Shown: positions 1 through 8,886, counted from the stretch's first letter. The stretch: 27,500 bases of DNA from Neocallimastix lanati (nom. inval.) (GCA_016946835.1 JACVTC010000001.1:1982501-2010000); one strand, 5' to 3'. Numbers and translations: made by a program. The notes: generated from the letters alone by a model not told the origin.

Positions 1-300
1 TAACTATATATTTAATTTATTTATTTATAGTATTTATTTATATTTATGTGTATTTATTTATTTATATTTAATGATTACTTAAATGTATTATGATCTATCG
101 TCTTGTATAAATCTATGTTAATTATCTTTTAATATTTATTTAATTAATTTTTAATTTATTTTATGTTATGGAAAACGCATGTTGTAACATGTGACTTTAT
201 TACTTATTTAAAGCCGAAAGATAGATCATACACTTATTTCCCTTGTATACCATATTCCATAAGGAATATTATTATAGATCTAAATTTAATAAAGCTAACA
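1..300 (+). repeat. 5' LTR (first 20 bases cut off by window start)
   Basis: Bases 1-300 match 6011-6310 with no difference that I can find. The LTR ends in AAAGCTAACA, so the complete repeat has the usual TG...CA ends. A TATTTAAAG stretch near 206-214 is a plausible TATA box and AATAAA at 288-293 a plausible polyadenylation signal. Two short inverted repeats are visible: CATGTT-GT-AACATG near 179-192 and ATATTCC-ataa-GGAATAT near 252-270. The promoter and poly(A) roles are inference. Confidence 0.95.
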
Positions 301-314
301 GATTAAGAGTCTCA
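301..314 (+). promoter_or_regulatory. Primer-binding site, matching the tRNA-Lys(CUU) anticodon arm
   Basis: GATTAAGAGTCTCA starts on the base after the LTR. Its reverse complement, TGAGACTCTTAATC, has the layout of a tRNA anticodon arm: stem TGAGA, loop CTCTTAA with anticodon CTT, then the start of the 3' stem. It agrees with eukaryotic tRNA-Lys(CUU) as I remember it. Minus-strand synthesis would thus start from a 5' half-tRNA ending near position 40, as known for Drosophila copia, which uses a fragment of initiator tRNA-Met. The tRNA match is from memory and was not searched. Confidence 0.7.
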
Positions 315-375
315 GTTGACTCATATTATTTATTATTAAAAGTACTTAATTAATTCGCTTCACCGCTCCGAAATC

Positions 376-3300
376 ATGCAAGACTTTAACTTAGCTAAGG
401 ACCAACGCCTCCATGGAAAATCCAACTTTAATGAGTGGAAATTCCTTATTGACAATGCCGCTAAACGTCAAGGTATTAAGGAATTCATGGAAGTCGACGT
501 CGTTGGAAAACTTAATGATGTAGGTTTTGATTACAACCCCAATGTCAACGATGTTATCAACAAGGTAATTACTAAATTAATTACCAAAATGTTACCGCAA
601 GCTCCTGCCGCACCTATTCGAAACAATGCTGAGGTTAATCGAAACAATAATGTTGATATCAATACTCAGCTAACTAACTTTTTTGGTAATCCTCTTAATC
701 ATATCAGATTAGTTGAGGAAGCAGAAAGGATCGATGCTGACATGATACTCATGATCAGTAAGAATGTTGATGATTCTGTCTTAAGAGAAATCAGCAGACT
801 TAATAATGGTTTCCGTATAATGGAAAGACTCAAATCAAAATATGGAAATTCAAATGCTGATATGGAATACTGGCTTAAAAGGTTAAGAAGTATTAAAGCC
901 AGAGATAGAAATCAAATAATCGAAAAGCTAGAACTTATGAAAGAAACTTTCGATGATATGGAAGAACAACATGTGGAGATCACTGATAAGGAAAAATTAA
1001 AATATCTCTATAACGTACTACCGGATGATTATAAAAATATCATTCAAATTAATTTGAATAGTGACCCTAATGTATATATTAATAATCTCAAAAGTTTTAT
1101 TTATGCAAAATCTTACCTAGAAAATTGGGAAGATAACAAAACCATTGAAAAAGATGATCCAATGGACCTAGATTTTATCAGTAGAGGAAGAAGAACTAGT
1201 AATTCCTCAAAGAAAAATGAACACAACAACCATAATAACAAAAGCTCTAACTCTAAGAAAAGAGGAAAGCAAAATGGTAACCAATATAACAATAATAATA
1301 AAGATAATAGTAACAAAGACAATAATAATAAATCATATTGTCACATTTGTGAAGTTAAAGGACACTCTACCAGAAACTGCATATATAATATGAAGACGAA
1401 GTCAAATCATAATAAAGGGAGGCAAGAAAAGCTTCAAGTAAAGACCACATTAAATGATCATCCAAAGAAGTCTTTACATTTAATAAGTAAAATTTCTGAT
1501 CCAGACAGTGCCAGTAGTTATGACGATAATTTTGATTTTGAAGACGCAAGGGCACTGATAGAAAAACAAGAAGAAATAAACATTAACAATAAGGTTAAAT
1601 TTTCTGGATTAATTGAATACGTGAATGATAGTTCTATTATTCCAAAGGAGATAACAATTCCTAATAAAAAAGAGGAATTATATGTAAACAACATCAATTA
1701 TTATGAAGAAAATGATAAGACTAGTGAATGGTTATATGATACTGGTGCTGGAGAACATATAACTAATGATTTTAATTTGCTAAATAATTTTATTCACTGC
1801 AAAATAAAGTTAAGATGTGCCAATGGGACAATGTGTAGCTTCGAAGGATATGGTACTTACGAATGTTACATTAATGGAATATATTTACGACTAGACAAGG
1901 TATTATATTCAAAATCTGCAACTAAAAATCTTATTAGTGGAATAGAACTGGCCAAAATAGGATATAGAGTCATTATTGACACTGATGATTATACACGTGG
2001 TAGATTTAACTTATGGGGTCCAAATAATGTATATATAGGAACTTATTATTCTACAAATGATAATCAATTCTTAGTAAATACTTACAAGATTAATAAAAAC
2101 TTTGAAGAAAAGGATAAAAATATTATGGCTTTAAACGAAGTTGATGAAAAAAGCCTTGAAATTTGGCATAGAAGACTAGGTCATTATTACCTAGAAAACA
2201 TAAACAAATATCTAAGTTTACACCAAATAAAAACTCCTAAATGCATAGAATGTAAAGTAGCTAAAATGTCAAGGAAATCACACGGAGGAAAAACACCGAA
2301 AGCTACGAAAATATTAGAAATAATACATTCAGACATTTCAGGTCCATACAATTCATCTATCAATAATAAAAAATACTTTATTACATTCATGGATGAATTC
2401 TCAAGAAAAGTATGGATATATACTTTAAAATCTAAAGCCGAAGCCCCCGAATTAATTGTGGAATTCTTCAAGTACTTAAATAACCAATTTGAAGAATATA
2501 ATATTAAAATATTTAAATCAGATGGAGGAAAGGAATTTAAAAATAAAACAGTTAATAAATACTGTAAAGAAAATGGAATAGAAAAAACCTATTCTCCTCC
2601 AGGTTGCCCTGAAATTAATGGAAAAGCTGAAAGAATAAACAGAACTCTTAGAAATTCAGCTAAAACTCTTCTATATTGGGCAGAATTATCAGAAAACTTT
2701 TGGAATTTCGCCATAAAACAGGCATGCTACATATATAACTTAATTCCCCATTCAGGAAATAAATTTTTAATACCCAATGAAGTATTTTACAACAAAAAGG
2801 TAGAGTTAAAACATTTAAAAACCTTTGGTTGTGTGTGTTATTACAGGGATGATACACAACACAAATCAAAATTTTTACCAAATGCTAAGAAGGGCGTATT
2901 CTTGGGATTTGATGATAAAAAATATTCATATATTATCATGGATATTGAAAATAATAAAATACATTATACTAACGATGTAGAATTCGTTGAAGAAGAGCCT
3001 AGTAAACACAAATACGAAACAAGCAATTATAAAGACTCTTACTTCTCATTTATGAAAGACAACAATAGAAAAGATATGAATCCAGAAGATAATATTATAA
3101 ATGAAGATAATAATATAAATGAAGATAATAATATGAACAATGAAAATAATTTTAATGGAAGAAACATCTTAAATGAAGAAAACAGTTTAAATGAAAATAT
3201 TAATAATGAAAGGACTACTAATACAGAACATAAAAGTAATTACATTAAAAATAAGCATGTCAATAATATATCGTTAAATGAAGAAAATCAAGAATTTGAT

Positions 3301-5970
3301 AATAAAGATATAAACCAGAAAAATAACCATAATTTAAATAAAGATGTTGAAATTAATTCTAAAATTAATCCTGAAATTAAAAATAAAAATAATTGTGAAT
3401 TTAAATTGAAATTCAATTTCAACAATGTTGACAAAAATAATTCTGAAAATAATTATTTGAATGAGATAAATAGAAATTTAGAAATAATAAATAAAAATTA
3501 TAATAAAAAGTTTAGAAATAATACTAAGAATACCAATTTTAATTCTAACATTATTGAAAAATATAAACCAGAAGATCCTGCTTACGCCGCCTCAACTTCC
3601 AGCAGGAACAAAGGAAAAGAAAAAATAACCGAATTTGAAAATTTTGATAAAAATAAAATATTTTTAAATAATGAAAAATCAAGCCAAAATTTACAGAATT
3701 TTACAATAAATAATAATAATATGAAAAAAAATTTTAATAATAAAAATTTTTCAAAAAATGATGAAAATTTTCAAGAAAATCTATTGGCTGAAGCAAAATC
3801 ACATTCATATCATATCAAAAAATCTTCAAATAATTCAATAATAACATATGACAACAATAATGATTCACATAAATCTATTAATAATTCAAATAAATCAATG
3901 AATATCAAAAATTTACCAAAAAATGATCAAAATTTTATTAATAAAAATTTTTTATCGAAAAATAATAAATTAATTCAACAAAATTCAAAATCCAGCGACT
4001 CTATGAAGAAAAACTATAATTTCTCCACTCCTACAATAGATATCAATAATATTCCTTCAGATAATAAAAATATGGTAATGGAAAATCTTAAAAATATAAC
4101 TCTTCCATATAATATTAATCAGAATTTACCTTTAATTACCGATTCTTCAACCAACCAAATTTCTCAAAAATCAGACGAAATTTCACTTACTAATAATAAC
4201 GAAATAAATAATAAATTTAGCAACAATAATATAGTAAACAAAGAAAATTATGCCCATAAATCTCTTATAGATGCATCAAGTGTTATTGATTTTAATAAAG
4301 ATGAAATTATGGATGACATTGTAGCCAATACAGAATATGGCAACATCTATAAAAGACCACTTAGTCCAAAATATAAAGAGACTGCACCTACTAATATTAG
4401 TTCTCGTAGAAAACTAGACCAAATCAACGACATTATTATTGCTTCTATATTTTGTCACATTCCTAATACGTATGAAGAAGCAATAAACAGTGAAGACAAA
4501 AATAACTGGATTGAGGCTATTAATGATGAACTTAATAACCTTTATTCTAATAATATTATGACTTTTGTTAAAAATGTACCTAAAAACAAAAACATCATTA
4601 CCACAAAATGGGTTTTCAACACTAAACGTGATTCAAATAATAATATTTATAAATATAAAGCTCGTTTAGTTGCTCGTGGATTTAAACAAAAATGGGGAAT
4701 CGATTATGAATTAACTTATTCTCCTACTCTAAACATTGATGGTCTTAAATTAATATTCGCTATTTCTGCTGCTCTTAAGTGGAATATTTTCCAGCTAGAT
4801 ATAAAGGCCGCTTACCTTAATGCTCCGCTTGATAAAGATATTTATACTACTATTCCTAAAGGCGATACGCGCTTTGGGCGGGGATATTGGAAGCTCAACA
4901 AAGCTTTGTATGGCCTTAAGCAATCTGGTAGACAATGGTATAATACCATTAGAAAATTCCTAATAAAAAATAAGTTCATTCAAATTAAATCCGAACAATG
5001 TATTTTCAAATTTACAAAAAATAATATAACAAAATGCATTATCGGCTTATACGTGGACGACATGGTCATCGCTGGAGAAAACAAATACATTAAACAAATA
5101 ATAAATAAAATAAAATCAAAATTTAAAATATCTAAATGTGATCCAATTGAATACATATTAGGAATTGAAGTAAAGAAAGAAAATAATTCATATATTATTT
5201 CACAGAAAAATTTTATAAATAATATGTTATATAAATTTAATATTGATAATACAAAGAAAAGAAAAACACCATGTACTGGTGATAATAAAATATCAGAAAA
5301 CAATAAACCTTTCGATAAAACAATCTACAAAAGCGCAATAGGTTCCTTAATATACCTTTCGAAATGTACTAGACCTGACATAGCTTTCGCTGTAAATAAA
5401 GCTTCAAGAAAATGTGAAAATCCAACTATATCGGATTGGAACAAAATAATAAATATTCTAAAATATATTAATAGTACCAAAGAATTTAAGATAGAATATA
5501 ATGGAAAGGGGGAGCTTGTTGCATATACCGACTCTGACTTTGCCGGCTGTTTGGAAGATAGAAAATCTACCTCAGGAGGAATAATACTTATGGGAACAAG
5601 TCCGATATGCTGGTTGTCCAAGAAACAAACAAGTGTTGCTACGTCTACTGCTGAAGCAGAGTACATAAGCACTTCCGAAAATATAAAGAAAATATTATGG
5701 ATTAGAAATATAATAAAAGAAATTTTAAACAAATGGATAACTGTTAAAATCTATACAGATAATCAAGCAAGTAAGAAAATAATGGAGAACGGAGAAATAA
5801 ATACAAAATTAAAGCATATAAGTGTAAGATATCATTTCAACAGGGACAATATTGCAAAGAAGAAAGTAAAATTAGAATATATTAATACTGAAAACATGCT
5901 AGCGGACATATTAACCAAGGACTCAAATGGACCAAAGATACAAAAATTTACAAACAACATTTTTATCTAA
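376..5970 (+). CDS. Copia-type Gag-Pol polyprotein (1864 aa)
   Basis: This is the single retrotransposon polyprotein, cut by its own protease into capsid, protease, integrase and RT/RNase H. The ATG at 376 is the first after the LTR. Domains in order: copia-type Gag (about 10-250), CCHC knuckle C322-x2-C325-x4-H330-x4-C335, aspartic protease DTGA at 455-458, integrase zinc-binding H598-x4-H603...C623-x2-C626, catalytic D653, D716 and E752 (D-x35-E), and the integrase C-terminal region near 840-880. An Asn-rich spacer (about 885-1350) follows. Reverse transcriptase begins near 1365, with catalytic D1475 and YVDD at 1559-1562. RNase H has D1719, E1762 and D1795, and the frame ends soon after ADILTK. 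All key residues are present, so the protein could be functional. At 1864 residues it is several hundred longer than typical copia polyproteins, mostly because of the spacer. Confidence 0.97.
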   Translation: MQDFNLAKDQRLHGKSNFNEWKFLIDNAAKRQGIKEFMEVDVVGKLNDVGFDYNPNVNDVINKVITKLITKMLPQAPAAPIRNNAEVNRNNNVDINTQLTNFFGNPLNHIRLVEEAERIDADMILMISKNVDDSVLREISRLNNGFRIMERLKSKYGNSNADMEYWLKRLRSIKARDRNQIIEKLELMKETFDDMEEQHVEITDKEKLKYLYNVLPDDYKNIIQINLNSDPNVYINNLKSFIYAKSYLENWEDNKTIEKDDPMDLDFISRGRRTSNSSKKNEHNNHNNKSSNSKKRGKQNGNQYNNNNKDNSNKDNNNKSYCHICEVKGHSTRNCIYNMKTKSNHNKGRQEKLQVKTTLNDHPKKSLHLISKISDPDSASSYDDNFDFEDARALIEKQEEININNKVKFSGLIEYVNDSSIIPKEITIPNKKEELYVNNINYYEENDKTSEWLYDTGAGEHITNDFNLLNNFIHCKIKLRCANGTMCSFEGYGTYECYINGIYLRLDKVLYSKSATKNLISGIELAKIGYRVIIDTDDYTRGRFNLWGPNNVYIGTYYSTNDNQFLVNTYKINKNFEEKDKNIMALNEVDEKSLEIWHRRLGHYYLENINKYLSLHQIKTPKCIECKVAKMSRKSHGGKTPKATKILEIIHSDISGPYNSSINNKKYFITFMDEFSRKVWIYTLKSKAEAPELIVEFFKYLNNQFEEYNIKIFKSDGGKEFKNKTVNKYCKENGIEKTYSPPGCPEINGKAERINRTLRNSAKTLLYWAELSENFWNFAIKQACYIYNLIPHSGNKFLIPNEVFYNKKVELKHLKTFGCVCYYRDDTQHKSKFLPNAKKGVFLGFDDKKYSYIIMDIENNKIHYTNDVEFVEEEPSKHKYETSNYKDSYFSFMKDNNRKDMNPEDNIINEDNNINEDNNMNNENNFNGRNILNEENSLNENINNERTTNTEHKSNYIKNKHVNNISLNEENQEFDNKDINQKNNHNLNKDVEINSKINPEIKNKNNCEFKLKFNFNNVDKNNSENNYLNEINRNLEIINKNYNKKFRNNTKNTNFNSNIIEKYKPEDPAYAASTSSRNKGKEKITEFENFDKNKIFLNNEKSSQNLQNFTINNNNMKKNFNNKNFSKNDENFQENLLAEAKSHSYHIKKSSNNSIITYDNNNDSHKSINNSNKSMNIKNLPKNDQNFINKNFLSKNNKLIQQNSKSSDSMKKNYNFSTPTIDINNIPSDNKNMVMENLKNITLPYNINQNLPLITDSSTNQISQKSDEISLTNNNEINNKFSNNNIVNKENYAHKSLIDASSVIDFNKDEIMDDIVANTEYGNIYKRPLSPKYKETAPTNISSRRKLDQINDIIIASIFCHIPNTYEEAINSEDKNNWIEAINDELNNLYSNNIMTFVKNVPKNKNIITTKWVFNTKRDSNNNIYKYKARLVARGFKQKWGIDYELTYSPTLNIDGLKLIFAISAALKWNIFQLDIKAAYLNAPLDKDIYTTIPKGDTRFGRGYWKLNKALYGLKQSGRQWYNTIRKFLIKNKFIQIKSEQCIFKFTKNNITKCIIGLYVDDMVIAGENKYIKQIINKIKSKFKISKCDPIEYILGIEVKKENNSYIISQKNFINNMLYKFNIDNTKKRKTPCTGDNKISENNKPFDKTIYKSAIGSLIYLSKCTRPDIAFAVNKASRKCENPTISDWNKIINILKYINSTKEFKIEYNGKGELVAYTDSDFAGCLEDRKSTSGGIILMGTSPICWLSKKQTSVATSTAEAEYISTSENIKKILWIRNIIKEILNKWITVKIYTDNQASKKIMENGEINTKLKHISVRYHFNRDNIAKKKVKLEYINTENMLADILTKDSNGPKIQKFTNNIFI
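3028..4425 (+). other. Asn-rich low-complexity spacer between integrase and RT
   Basis: Residues of about 885-1350 are mostly Asn, Lys, Ile, Ser and Glu with no recognisable fold. Short degenerate repeats occur, such as NEDNNINEDNN near 910-925. One GC-richer patch, near 3575-3640, encodes a more ordinary stretch (EDPAYAASTSSRNKGKEK). Copia elements commonly have a short variable linker here; about 470 residues is unusually long. It may have grown by AAT/AAA slippage in this A+T-rich genome. Confidence 0.85.
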
Positions 5971-5980
5971 AAATATTATT

Positions 5981-5990
5981 TGAGGGGGAG
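5981..5990 (+). promoter_or_regulatory. Polypurine tract
   Basis: TGAGGGGGAG ends directly against the TGTTGA start of the 3' LTR. A G-rich purine run in this position is the standard plus-strand primer of LTR retrotransposons, and this one resembles those of plant and fungal copia elements. It is also one of the few G-runs in the window. Confidence 0.93.
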
Positions 5991-6309
5991 TGTTGACTGC
6001 ACTCATAATTTAACTATATATTTAATTTATTTATTTATAGTATTTATTTATATTTATGTGTATTTATTTATTTATATTTAATGATTACTTAAATGTATTA
6101 TGATCTATCGTCTTGTATAAATCTATGTTAATTATCTTTTAATATTTATTTAATTAATTTTTAATTTATTTTATGTTATGGAAAACGCATGTTGTAACAT
6201 GTGACTTTATTACTTATTTAAAGCCGAAAGATAGATCATACACTTATTTCCCTTGTATACCATATTCCATAAGGAATATTATTATAGATCTAAATTTAAT
6301 AAAGCTAAC

Positions 6310-6310
<1 letters not shown>
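5991..6310 (+). repeat. 3' LTR, complete (320 bp)
   Basis: It starts TGTTGACTGC right after the polypurine tract and ends AAAGCTAACA against the (AAT)n tract. Its last 300 bases equal bases 1-300. It carries the same TATA-like and AATAAA (6298-6303) motifs as the 5' copy. Confidence 0.96.

Positions 6311-6346
<36 letters not shown>
6311..6346. repeat. (AAT)n microsatellite at the insertion site
   Basis: Twelve perfect ATA units abut the 3' LTR. The retrotransposon appears to have inserted into, or at the edge of, this tract. Confidence 0.95.
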
Positions 6347-6350
<4 letters not shown>

Positions 6351-6924
6351 TATCATCATTAATAAAATTAATAAATATCATGATAATAGATAATACATCA
6401 AAAATCGGTTTTTGATATAAAAGATTTTGAAATGACAAAAAAAAAATTTTCTTGATCGGTGTGGTGTGAACCATTAAGAAGACATTTCATTGCCAATGAT
6501 TTAGATACTTTTATTTGACAAACCAACAGATATATATTAAAATTATGAATAGAAAAACAAATAAAAAGATGATAATGCAGTTCCAGTCAATAATTAATTT
6601 ATTAATTAATAATAATAACCTAAATAAAATAAAATAATCATTTTTGAAGAATATCAAACTGAATGTGAAAATTTAAATAAATAAATAAAAAAAAAAAAAA
6701 AAATCAATGGATGAAGAAGCAAAACTTTTTATATTCATCTATTTGAACTAGACAAAATTAGTATTAATTTACCTCCTATATACAGTTTTTAAAAAAATTT
6801 TAATAATTTTAATTAATGAAATATATAAAAGATACGACTTTTTTTTTTTTTTTTTTTTTTTTTTCGAAAAGGCAAATATCTTAAAATACTCAAATAATAT
6901 GTCTATTGATTTAAATATTTAAAT
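6347..6924. other. A+T-rich intergenic stretch, no gene seen
   Basis: It contains a short region of ordinary complexity (about 6400-6600) and poly(A)/poly(T) runs near 6688 and 6840. Because a decayed gag follows, parts of it could be a still more worn gag N-terminus, but I could not align it convincingly. Confidence 0.5.
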
Positions 6925-7092
6925 ATCAGTAATGTAAACTAAGAAAAAAAAATCTTATAATAATATTAATTCTACTAAAGAATATTACTGTCATATCTGT
7001 AAAGTTAAAGGCCATTTCTACTGATTTATGTAAATTTAATTCTTTAAATAAAGAAAAACAATAATTATAAAAAAAAAATATTAATTTTAAAA

Positions 7093-7126
<34 letters not shown>

Positions 7127-7305
7127 ATAAAAAAATCCTAATAATAATAACATTAAGTTTAATTTAAAATGAAATAATAATAATTATCATTTCAAGCAAT
7201 ATGAACAAAGATAATTAATAATAGCGGTAATGATGACGATAACGATATCTCTTGACAATTCATATGAGTATAATGATGAGAATGATTTTAAGGATGAAAT
7301 GTATA
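6925..7305 (+). pseudogene. Decayed copia gag fragment with CCHC knuckle
   Basis: From 6977 the translation reads KEYYCHICKVKGH, close to YCHICEVKGH of the intact element. One extra base after the His codon (7013-7015) shifts the frame; in the shifted frame STDLC supplies the last Cys (7029-7031), completing C-x2-C-x4-H-x4-C. Unshifted, a TGA follows at 7022. At 7248-7300 the translation SLDNSYEYNDENDFKDE parallels SASSYDDNFDFED downstream of the knuckle in the intact element. Poly(A) expansions (near 7090-7122) and small indels break the rest. It belongs to a related but different and much older element, on the same strand. Confidence 0.75.
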
Positions 7306-7556
7306 TTAATTTTTACTGGTAGGAAAGGAAATTGAAATAAAATTATGTTATTAATAAATTAAAAGGTTAACACTAAGATTTCAAAATAATCCAAATATAA
7401 ATAAAATAATCGGTATCAATATATATATATATATTTAAAACTAAAAAATGAATATAAAATAAAATCAAAATAGAATTATATCAAAAAAGATCATCAAAAA
7501 AAAAAAATTATAAGATGAAAAAAACAAAGAGTGTTAAAAAAAAAAAAAAAAAAAAA
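7306..7556. other. A+T-rich stretch, no gene seen
   Basis: It holds a short (AT)n run near 7420-7432 and poly(A) runs. It lies between the two copia relic pieces and may be worn-out coding DNA of the same relic, but nothing aligns clearly. Confidence 0.4.
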
Positions 7557-7660
7557 ATTTTTTTTTTATTTTAAAGAAATATATTTAAATATATAGCGAT
7601 AAAAATTAAAAAAAAAAATTTTTTTTATTTAAAAAAATATATTTAAATATATAGCGATAA

Positions 7661-7670
<10 letters not shown>
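7557..7670. repeat. Direct duplication of a roughly 58-bp unit
   Basis: A unit containing ATATTTAAATATATAGCGAT occurs twice in tandem, with AGCGATAAAAATT starting at 7595 and 7653, and is flanked by poly(A)/poly(T). The copies differ by few bases, so the duplication is fairly recent or conserved. Confidence 0.85.
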
Positions 7671-7692
<22 letters not shown>

Positions 7693-7695
7693 TTT

Positions 7696-7912
7696 ATGGT
7701 AGATAATAAAAACTTGTTTATTAATAGCAATAGCTCAAGACACAAATTCAAAAGGTTGGTCGAATGTAAAAAAAAAACACAAAGATACGATACTAGATAT
7801 AAAAATTTATACGAAGAAGAAATAAATAACCATACTATATATATTAGAAAAAAAAAATTATTAATACAGAAAAAATAGGGTTAGCCTATTCTCTAACAAA
7901 TAAGTATTACAG
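7696..7912 (+). pseudogene. Decayed copia RNase H C-terminus
   Basis: An open stretch of 60 codons (7696-7878) contains DTRYKNLYEEEI, which resembles the KHI-x2-RYHF-x-R region of copia RNase H. Overlapping its end in another frame (from about 7860) is INTEKIGLAYSLTNKYY, parallel to INTENMLADILTKD at the end of the intact polyprotein. Order, strand and distance fit a 3' remnant of the same old element as the gag fragment at 6925-7305, with protease, integrase and RT deleted in between. The short open frame is not a real gene. The alignment is by eye. Confidence 0.5.
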
Positions 7913-7960
7913 GCAATAAAAATGAATCGTTTTATAAATTTTATTTTTTACAGATTAAAA

Positions 7961-7962
<2 letters not shown>

Positions 7963-8002
<40 letters not shown>

Positions 8003-8006
8003 ATAA

Positions 8007-8042
<36 letters not shown>

Positions 8043-8043
8043 A
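7963..8043. repeat. (AT)n and (AAAT)n microsatellites
   Basis: A perfect AT run (about 7969-7998) is followed by an AATA-type tetranucleotide tract to about 8043. Confidence 0.95.
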
Positions 8044-8044
8044 A

Positions 8045-8087
8045 ATATCGTGTGAGTGTACACCACATTCTGTGGGACTCCTCAACA
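8045..8087 (-). mobile_element. Possible LTR 5'-end fragment on the minus strand
   Basis: Read on the minus strand from 8087 the sequence begins TGTTGAGGAGTCCCACAG and continues through TGTACACTCACACG into A+T-rich repeats. The intact LTR starts similarly: TGTTGA, a short GC-containing stretch with CACTCA, then TTTATTTA-type sequence. TGTTGA/G followed by GTCCCACA is also a common copia LTR start as I remember it. No matching second end, target duplication or coding sequence is attached, so this is at best a truncated or solo LTR. Confidence 0.4.
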
Positions 8088-8097
8088 AAATATAAAT

Positions 8098-8130
8098 TTA
8101 TGAAATATAAAATTATATATATATATATTA

Positions 8131-8176
<46 letters not shown>

Positions 8177-8790
8177 CTTTAGAATATTTATATATGAAAT
8201 ATTCCCAAAGTTATTAAAATAGAAATAACTCGATTAAATTAGATTAAAAAAAAAAAAATACATATATTTTTATTAGAGTAATGAAATTTAATAAGAGATT
8301 TATTATTATAATCATAATTATAATATGTATATTTTTTCTATAGGAGGGATAAAGAAAAAAGAAAAAAAAATTTATTATTATCATTATTATTATTACTATT
8401 ATAAATATATATATAAATATTTAATGATATATATAAGTATATACATATATATATTTTTTTTTTTCCATGAAAAAAAAAAAAAAAGACTTTAATGATGATA
8501 AATCATTAAATCAATTCCAGTAATTAAGCAAGTGCGGGAGATTCTATGTTTTTATCATAGTTTATAATAATTTAGTTAAAAAAAAAAAATAAAAATAAAA
8601 ATAAAAAAAAAAATAAAAAAAAAAAAAAATTAGAATTCAATTAAACCGCCTAAACGGGGAAGCTCTACCTTTCCATGTTGCTAAATAATACTGTTTATGA
8701 GAATCATTAGATTGAACAAAAGAAGAGGCAGTAGCAGTAGGAGTAGAGGGGAAAATAGATGGAGAAGTAGAAGTAGAAGTAGAATTGACT
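8098..8790 (-). pseudogene. Broken copy of the 3' end and 3' flank of the gene at 13345-16536
   Basis: Blocks match the downstream gene in order. 8098-8380 matches its 3' flank (about 13045-13220, including the shared CTATAGGAGGGAT), 8489-8690 matches the last roughly 45 codons and stop (13345-13467), and 8694-8790 matches 13752-13841. About 285 bases of the parent between the last two blocks are missing. The reading frame is lost by indels, and poly(A) runs are inserted near 8580-8630. Recognisable remains include YDK near the end and a DLM motif just before the stop. The fragment lacks the 5' two-thirds of the gene and a start codon, so it is a truncated, decayed duplicate. Confidence 0.85.
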
Positions 8791-8886
8791 ACTAAATCTT
8801 GAAGAATTTTTGATTCTTTAAATTCATGGAATAATAATAAAGTATTATAAATTATTATTATTATTATTTTTTTTATTTTAATTTTA

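Larger units (their letters stand above)
1..6310 (+). mobile_element. Ty1/copia-type LTR retrotransposon, nearly complete
   Basis: The order seen is 5' LTR (1-300, missing its first 20 bases at the window edge), primer-binding site, one gag-pol frame, polypurine tract and 3' LTR (5991-6310). Integrase precedes reverse transcriptase, which defines the Ty1/copia (Pseudoviridae-type) order rather than gypsy. With the missing 20 bases restored the element would be about 6.33 kb. The two LTRs are identical over all 300 comparable bases and the frame has no stop, so insertion was recent. The 3' junction lies in an (AAT)n microsatellite. The 5' flank is outside the window, so the target-site duplication cannot be checked; if it is 5 bp it should read ATAAT. 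Confidence 0.97.

Noticed and set aside
6173-6415. Small + strand frame across the 3' LTR end
   Set aside because: It starts in the LTR and runs into the (AAT)n tract as poly-Ile; it is not a gene.
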